Assembly: GCA_030587605.1 (NCBI GenBank)
Contig: JAUQYT010000285.1
Span: 1-10,486, forward strand
Direction: 5' to 3'
Source of the DNA: Candidatus Njordarchaeum guaymasense
GTDB lineage: Archaea > Asgardarchaeota > Njordarchaeia > Njordarchaeales > Njordarchaeaceae
Length of the DNA stretch: 10,486 nt
In this document: positions 6,318-10,486 of the stretch, one piece after another
Numbering within the stretch: position 1 is the stretch's first letter
Layout: every line of letters starts with the position of its first letter
The notes under the pieces: model-generated
Databases searched by the model: none
Told to the model about the DNA's origin: nothing
The model's input: the letters and a program-made list of their open reading frames with translations, nothing else
Made by a program: the position numbers and the translations under genes

Positions 6318-7340
6318 CTGTCTGAAGCCGCTGTTTCCGTAGAGAACCTTACAAAGAAGTTCGGGGATTTGGTTGCAGTTGACCACATTAACCTAGAGAT
6401 CAAGAAGGGAGAAATATTTGGACTCCTCGGACCGAATGGTGCGGGCAAAACCACAACCATCCGGATGCTTTGCACCTTACTTGAGCCGACAGAGGGGACA
6501 GCTAGGGTTGTGGGCTATGACATTCGAAAACAGCCTGCAGAGGTGAGACGTAACATAGGTGTCGTCTCTGAAGGAGTAGACCTTTACGGTGACCTAACAG
6601 CTAGAGAGAACCTGATCCTATTTGGGAAACTCTTCGGGGTCCCCAGAAATATATTGACAAAGAAGATTGACGATCTCCTTGCTTTCGTTGGACTCACAGA
6701 CAGGGCTGATGACCTTGTGTCCACGTTCTCTACCGGTATGAGAAAGAAGACCCTGATAGTATCATCTCTGATTAACAGTCCCAAGCTTCTGTATCTTGAT
6801 GAGGTTACGAGTGGGCTTGACCCTCAGACAGCCGTCTCAGTAAGAGACTTGACTCGCCGGCTACGTGAGCAAGGAATCACCGTAATATGGACAACCCATT
6901 CCCTGGACGAGCCCGAAAAGCTATGCGATAGAATCGGAATCATATACGGCGGACGGATCCTGGCACTTGGAACCCCCAAAGAAGTCAAAAGTGTAGCATC
7001 CGTTTCTGTCACAATAGAGATGACTCTAGATAGGCAACCAGCTAGAGAATGCTTAGATTACATAAAGAACCTTGATGGAGTGATAGCCGTTGGATCAAAC
7101 GAGAGAACGCTGAACGTAACAGTGCACAACCATGAAGCGTCACTAGCCCGCATAATTGAATACCTGAGCAATAACAAGATTAAAATAGTCGACATAGGAA
7201 AAAAGGAGCCTTCACTCGAAGAGGCATTCCTCAAACTTATCGCTGACGCTTCAGCAAAGGAATCAGGAAAAATCGAACAGGAAGTAGAACGTCTCCGCAA
7301 GGAGATCATCGAGGCAATGGATAAGATCAAGGTAGAGTAA
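6318..7340 (+). CDS. ABC-2 type transporter ATP-binding protein (DrrA/NatA-like), CTG start
   Basis: This 340-residue protein is the cytoplasmic ATPase of an exporter with the permease that follows. It has the A-loop region VENLTKKFGD (8-17), Walker A GPNGAGKT (38-45), signature FSTGMRKK (137-144, the S-T-G-M variant common in DrrA-type proteins), Walker B LLYLDE (157-162), D-loop SGLDPQ (165-170) and the switch histidine H194 in WTTHSLDE. At the Q-loop position the sequence is IGVVSEGVDLY, with Glu where Gln is usual. After the nucleotide-binding domain comes the accessory C-terminal domain of this family (about 225-310), then a charged, probably coiled-coil tail (KIEQEVERLRKEIIEAM). Starting at TTG 6369 would delete the first strand and the A-loop aromatic, so CTG 6318 with its strong ribosome site is preferred. 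Substrate is unknown: drugs, lipids, polysaccharides and ions are all handled by relatives. Confidence 0.92.
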   Translation: MSEAAVSVENLTKKFGDLVAVDHINLEIKKGEIFGLLGPNGAGKTTTIRMLCTLLEPTEGTARVVGYDIRKQPAEVRRNIGVVSEGVDLYGDLTARENLILFGKLFGVPRNILTKKIDDLLAFVGLTDRADDLVSTFSTGMRKKTLIVSSLINSPKLLYLDEVTSGLDPQTAVSVRDLTRRLREQGITVIWTTHSLDEPEKLCDRIGIIYGGRILALGTPKEVKSVASVSVTIEMTLDRQPARECLDYIKNLDGVIAVGSNERTLNVTVHNHEASLARIIEYLSNNKIKIVDIGKKEPSLEEAFLKLIADASAKESGKIEQEVERLRKEIIEAMDKIKVE

Positions 7341-7415
7341 GAGAGAAGTCTCATGAATCTCAATTAGGAGACGAGAACCAACTGGCTTCATGTTAGATGA
7401 GTAGGTGTTGAAGGT

Positions 7416-8564
7416 TTGGGTCGCCGCAGAATCGCAGGCACACTCTACGACATATCGCTGGTTGGCAGAAAGGAAATCCGCCAGCTCTGGCGTGACAAGG
7501 CCAGTCTGACGCTTACGTTTCTAATACCTGTAGCGATCCTGTTGGCGTTTGGAGTTACAATACCAGCTTCTTCCTCACTAGCAGCTACGGATGTTTCGAT
7601 TCATGTCACGGCATGTGACTTTGATAATACTACACTGTCGCATGACTTCGTAACGATCTTGGGGAACTCAACCTCATTCATCTTAACGCTTCAGAGCGAT
7701 GCTGATAAAGCAAGATCCGATGTGGAATGGGGAATATACTCGGCTGCAATAATAATACCTCATGGATTCGCGGCCAACCTAACACGCCGCCCCTATCCAA
7801 CAAACATAAGCATTACTGTAATCGAGGATGATTCAAAGTCGTTCATGGCGGGAATGGTTGCATCGGAGGTTGCGAACGCAACCCAGATCTTCATGAAAGC
7901 TGTTGGACTCGAGTACAAGCCAAGTGTCAAGCTAATCGAGGACAAGCTAAGTGGAAGAGATCTTACATTCCGTTCAACGATAGCAGCGCCAGTGATGGGG
8001 ATTGCATTAATTTTCGGGTGCTTTGACGACGCGGCAGGTTCGATGGCTAGGGAACGAGAAAGAGGAACCTTCAGCCGTCTCCTCCTAACTCCGGTCAGTA
8101 GATTCAGCATATTCATGGGAAAAACTATTGCAAGCCTAATACTGACCGTAGTGAGGATGTCTCTTCTCCTGTTGTTCTTGGTCTACTATCTGAACTTGAC
8201 GATAGCGGGAAGCTTGCTACTCGTGTTCCTCATAGCCCTCCTTATTGATACGACAACGGTTGCCCTTGGGTTTGCAATCTCTTCGAGAGCGAAGAGCACA
8301 AGAAGCGTGGTAATAGCTCAGATAGCCATCATGATACCATTAATCTTCCTTACAGGTGTCTTGAGACCGCCAGAAGCCATGCCTGAGTACGCAAGGGGAC
8401 TAGTCGATGTAATACCATACACCTATGCGAATGATGCATTCAGGCGTGTCGTTAACTTGGGGCAGGGAATAGAATTCATACTGAATGATATAATGGTCCT
8501 TCTCGGAGCCACAGTTATCCTATTCATTATAGCCGCAGTGATGATGAAGAGAAGCATAGTCTGA
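7416..8564 (+). CDS. ABC-2 type transporter permease
   Basis: This 382-residue integral membrane protein has the ABC2_membrane_3-like layout. Helix 1 (about 31-50) is followed by a large external loop of about 135 residues, then five helices near 188-205, 235-258, 262-288, 297-317 and 355-376. The cytoplasmic coupling segment RERERGTFSRLLLTPVSRFSIFMGK (no break; residues 212-236) is the family hallmark that contacts the ATPase, and IPYTYANDAFR precedes the last helix. The external loop has five N-x-S/T sequons (N71, N84, N121, N130, N154), as expected for a surface-exposed part of an archaeal protein. TTG 7416 is the start; a stop at 7398-7400 leaves no other in-frame choice, and AGGTG lies eight bases upstream. 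It lies 75 bases after the ATPase and 27 bases before the secreted protein, so all three are probably one operon. Confidence 0.9.
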   Translation: MGRRRIAGTLYDISLVGRKEIRQLWRDKASLTLTFLIPVAILLAFGVTIPASSSLAATDVSIHVTACDFDNTTLSHDFVTILGNSTSFILTLQSDADKARSDVEWGIYSAAIIIPHGFAANLTRRPYPTNISITVIEDDSKSFMAGMVASEVANATQIFMKAVGLEYKPSVKLIEDKLSGRDLTFRSTIAAPVMGIALIFGCFDDAAGSMARERERGTFSRLLLTPVSRFSIFMGKTIASLILTVVRMSLLLLFLVYYLNLTIAGSLLLVFLIALLIDTTTVALGFAISSRAKSTRSVVIAQIAIMIPLIFLTGVLRPPEAMPEYARGLVDVIPYTYANDAFRRVVNLGQGIEFILNDIMVLLGATVILFIIAAVMMKRSIV

Positions 8565-8577
8565 GAAGAAGGAAACC

Positions 8578-8582
8578 GGAGG
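8578..8582 (+). promoter_or_regulatory. Ribosome binding site of the secreted protein gene
   Basis: GGAGG lies nine bases before ATG 8592, just after the permease stop. It supports separate initiation of the third gene from a shared transcript. Confidence 0.7.
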
Positions 8583-8591
8583 ATCAATTCA

Positions 8592-9347
8592 ATGAATAGA
8601 CTTGGGGAAGTCAAAAGAAAGAGTCACAGCGCCAAACGAGTCATCTCAGTTGCGACTATGTCAGTCATACTCGTCGCTTGCTTAGCCCTAAGTGAGATCA
8701 CTACTGCCAGTGAAACGAGGCCAGGTCCTACGTCCACTCCCGCTGTTATTGGGGTTGGGGGGAACCCTTACTGGGATGTAGTTGGCTCAATGATCTTTTA
8801 TAGAAATGATTCTAAAGCTGGTAACCAGTCATACTGGATAGCGCAATCGTTCCAAGTCCAGAAACCTTCTCCAATGTCGAGGGTGATAGCTCTCGTGATC
8901 TATGTATGGTTGGCGAGAGATATCCCTCCCAATTCTTCATTCCCAGCAACAGTTGATAATGTCACAGTCTTTCTCACGAACGCTTCAGCGGACGGAACGC
9001 CTAATATCGAAAATCCTATCGCCAATCAGGCTATCAGTCCACAAAACATATCGGCAGTAAGTCCATATCCTCAAGGCTTAATTGAGACAAACAGCAGTCT
9101 TGCTGTCCGGCTTCAATTCAATACGTCAAGTCCACTTGGTTTCAACGAAGGAGAATACTTCATCTTCCTATACCGTAAGAACCTAGGGGACAATGAAGAC
9201 TACCACATCGGCTACGCATATTACTGGGCTGCGTCAAAGGTCGACCTCTACTATGGAGGGGGAAGCTGGGTTCTCAACAAAGATGGTGAATGGAAATCTT
9301 ACCCAAATGACATGTGTTTTCTCCTAGTTGAGATCACTTTCCCGTGA
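8592..9347 (+). CDS. Secreted or membrane-anchored sequon-rich protein of unknown function
   Basis: I do not recognise this 251-residue protein by name. Residues 1-16 are strongly basic (KRK, KR), 17-34 are hydrophobic, and TTAS-ET near 40 could be a signal peptidase site; an uncleaved N-terminal anchor is also possible. The rest looks like one beta-rich extracellular domain: YWIAQSFQV, then alternating hydrophobic strands (VIALVIYVWL, VDNVTVFLTNAS, ADGTPN), FNEGEYFIFLY and a closing GGSWVLNKDGEWKSY with aromatic residues. This resembles bacterial and archaeal choice-of-anchor or carbohydrate-binding-type beta-sandwiches, by pattern only. Eight N-x-S/T sequons are visible, suggesting heavy N-glycosylation. 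Its position 27 bases after the ABC permease suggests it works with the transporter, for example as an external accessory or as cargo. It lacks solute-binding protein features and has its own Sec-type leader, so it need not be exported by the ABC pair. Confidence 0.8.
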   Translation: MNRLGEVKRKSHSAKRVISVATMSVILVACLALSEITTASETRPGPTSTPAVIGVGGNPYWDVVGSMIFYRNDSKAGNQSYWIAQSFQVQKPSPMSRVIALVIYVWLARDIPPNSSFPATVDNVTVFLTNASADGTPNIENPIANQAISPQNISAVSPYPQGLIETNSSLAVRLQFNTSSPLGFNEGEYFIFLYRKNLGDNEDYHIGYAYYWAASKVDLYYGGGSWVLNKDGEWKSYPNDMCFLLVEITFP

Positions 9348-9413
9348 GTACCACCATAAGATTTAAAGGGGATTAACACTTTTCTGCAAACCATTGTTTA
9401 TTCTCGGGGATTC

Positions 9414-9433
9414 CCTTTATGATAAACTGCTGA
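9414..9433 (+). repeat. Promoter-proximal element, copy 2
   Basis: CCTTTAT-GA-TAAACTGCTGA matches 6209-6226 at all 18 bases apart from the two-base insertion. It lies about 95 bases before the permease start codon, against 92 bases for copy 1 before the ABC gene start. Confidence 0.4.
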
Positions 9434-9514
9434 CTTTTACTTTCAAGTTTTATGCCAATGTAGTGGTTGCTTGTCAGGGGAAACGGGCAATCCACACTAT
9501 GCGGCTATAGAACC

Positions 9515-9523
9515 GAGGGTGAT
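9515..9523 (+). promoter_or_regulatory. Ribosome binding site selecting a TTG start
   Basis: GAGGGTGAT resembles the extended GGAGGTGAT sequence and ends five bases before TTG 9529. The frame is closed by TGA at 9520-9522, so this TTG is the first possible start. Confidence 0.7.
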
Positions 9524-9528
9524 TCAAA

Positions 9529-10486
9529 TTGTCTAGAAGTGATGAGGAAGAGCAAACCCTGAGGCGTGAGGTTGGCTGGTTCGGTTCCTTCTCCATGGGT
9601 TACGCTGATGTTGGAGCCGACATCTACGTGGCCCTCGGACTGGTCGCATTGTACGCTGCCGGCGCTGCTCCTATAGCATTCGCCATAGCCTCGATAACAT
9701 ACATCTGTACGGCAATGGCTTACTCGGAACTAGCCTCCACGTACCCGTACTCCGGTGGCGCTCACGTTTATGCTATGAAAGCCTCAAATGACTTGATTGG
9801 CTTTGTTGCTGGATGGGCGGTAATGCTGGACTACACAATCGACATATCGCTTTTTTCGCTAGCCACGGCTGGGTACCTTTCGTTTTTTCTTCCCTGGCTG
9901 GGATCACTGTATGTACCCATTTCATTCTTAGGGTTCCAATTTAGTATCCCGTACGTAGGACTTGTTGCCTTCTCATTGGTCGTGTTTCTTCTCGTCATTA
10001 ATATCGTTGGGATAAGAGAATCATCAGCTTTAAACGTGGTTCTAGTGTCGCTAACGTTGATCACCGAGTCGATCGTATTGGTACTGGGCTTTCTGCTCTC
10101 CTTTAATACCTCGATGTTCGTAAGTCAGGTAAGTTCGCCAGGCGCAGACGTTCAGTACAGTCACCTATCATATTTCCTTGGGGTGGATGTCAAAACTGAG
10201 AACTTTGTCTATGGCGTGACCCTCGCTATGTGCAGTTTCATCGGTATAGAATCGATTGCACAAGCTGCAGAGGAAACCAAGAAGCCCCATAAGTGGTTGC
10301 CCCGAGCGAGCAAACTCTCGATAGTCTCAGTTATAGTGTTTGCTTTGGGGCTCTCAACCTTAGCCATGGGAATGGTGCCTTGGCAAGCACTAGCTGGAAA
10401 CCAGCTTAATCCGATGGCAGCAATTGCAACAAACATCCCGATGATAGGTGTTGCTCTCTCAGTCCTAGTAGCATTTACAGGAGTAG
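9529..10486 (+). CDS. APC-superfamily amino acid/amine permease, 3' end outside the window
   Basis: The first 319 codons of a membrane transporter are present; family members are usually 450-550 residues, so the last third is missing. A short charged N-terminus (RSDEEEQTLRREVG) leads into helix 1 with GYADVGADIYVALG (24-37), where APC proteins bind the substrate backbone. Helix 2 ends in YSELASTYPYSGGAHVYA (65-82), the conserved E-L-x-x-x-Y-P-x-x-G-G motif. The segment FIGIESIAQAAEETKKPHK with WLPRA matches the helix 6 to loop motif (G-x-E-S/x-x-x-x-x-E-E-x-x-x-P). About eight to nine hydrophobic spans are visible before the edge. It would be a cation-coupled or exchange transporter for amino acids or amines in the cytoplasmic membrane; the exact substrate is not predictable. 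TTG 9529 is the start. Direction and gap suggest its own promoter rather than co-transcription with the ABC operon. Confidence 0.93.
   Translation, partial: MSRSDEEEQTLRREVGWFGSFSMGYADVGADIYVALGLVALYAAGAAPIAFAIASITYICTAMAYSELASTYPYSGGAHVYAMKASNDLIGFVAGWAVMLDYTIDISLFSLATAGYLSFFLPWLGSLYVPISFLGFQFSIPYVGLVAFSLVVFLLVINIVGIRESSALNVVLVSLTLITESIVLVLGFLLSFNTSMFVSQVSSPGADVQYSHLSYFLGVDVKTENFVYGVTLAMCSFIGIESIAQAAEETKKPHKWLPRASKLSIVSVIVFALGLSTLAMGMVPWQALAGNQLNPMAAIATNIPMIGVALSVLVAFTGV

Larger units (their letters stand above)
9348..9528 (+). promoter_or_regulatory. Intergenic promoter region before the APC permease gene
   Basis: This 181-base gap holds several TATA-like stretches: TTTAAA at 9362-9367, TTTATGATAAA at 9416-9426 and TTTTATG at 9448-9454. 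The last would place the start near 9478, with a leader of about 50 bases. T-rich segments near 9379-9402 could terminate the upstream operon. No RNA gene or small ORF could be supported. Confidence 0.4.

Noticed and set aside
6369..7340. ABC ATPase starting at TTG 6369
   Set aside because: It would lack the first beta strand and A-loop and has no ribosome site; the CTG at 6318 has one and restores them.
7348..7372. Inverted repeat GTCTC...GAGAC between the ABC ATPase and permease genes
   Set aside because: Five-base arms with a 15-base loop are weak and have no U-tract; the genes look co-transcribed.
8670..8682. Lipobox-like LVAC within the leader of the secreted protein
   Set aside because: Hydrophobic residues continue after the Cys (LAL), which is unlike a lipoprotein site; a Sec signal or plain anchor fits better.

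Overview
The window looks like ordinary chromosome of an archaeon. A topoisomerase VI A subunit, an AK6/Fap7-type kinase, a fused ADP-forming acyl-CoA synthetase and a partner with BioD-like and DRTGG domains point that way, as do several A/T-rich TATA-like elements. Most genes have good Shine-Dalgarno sequences and many start with TTG. The gene set would fit a Thermoproteota lineage such as Bathyarchaeia, but that placement is a guess. I see no tRNA, rRNA, CRISPR array, insertion sequence or phage gene.

Region 1 (1-2517) is housekeeping. The 3' part of a topoisomerase VI A subunit gene runs in from the left edge. It is followed by an AK6/Fap7-like nucleotide kinase, then, convergent with it, an HtpX-like M48 membrane metalloprotease. 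Two of the three carry a substitution at a normally acidic active-site position: DxD to DLS in the topoisomerase TOPRIM domain, and DxH to SSH in the kinase.

Region 2 (2518-6099) is energy metabolism. A 298-base divergent intergenic region carries promoter-like elements and a cluster of GACGAG repeats. It leads into a 706-residue fused acyl-CoA synthetase, which would make ATP from acyl-CoA, and then into the BioD-like/DRTGG protein of the phosphotransacetylase regulatory family. These two are probably co-expressed or functionally linked.

Region 3 (6100-9347) is an apparent operon: an ABC-2 ATPase, its six-helix permease, and a secreted or membrane-anchored protein rich in N-glycosylation sequons. 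The ATPase appears to start at CTG behind a near-perfect Shine-Dalgarno sequence. Any later start removes the first strand and the A-loop.

Region 4 (9348-end) is a 181-base intergenic stretch and the first 319 codons of an APC-superfamily amino acid/amine permease cut by the window edge. The stretch shares a gapped 18-base element with the leader of the ABC operon. With the ADP-forming synthetase, this permease fits an organism that takes up and ferments amino acids or organic acids, though that lifestyle is inferred. I did not find a clearly new multi-gene system. The best candidates for follow-up are the altered TOPRIM motif, the CTG start, and the ABC exporter with its glycoprotein-like partner.
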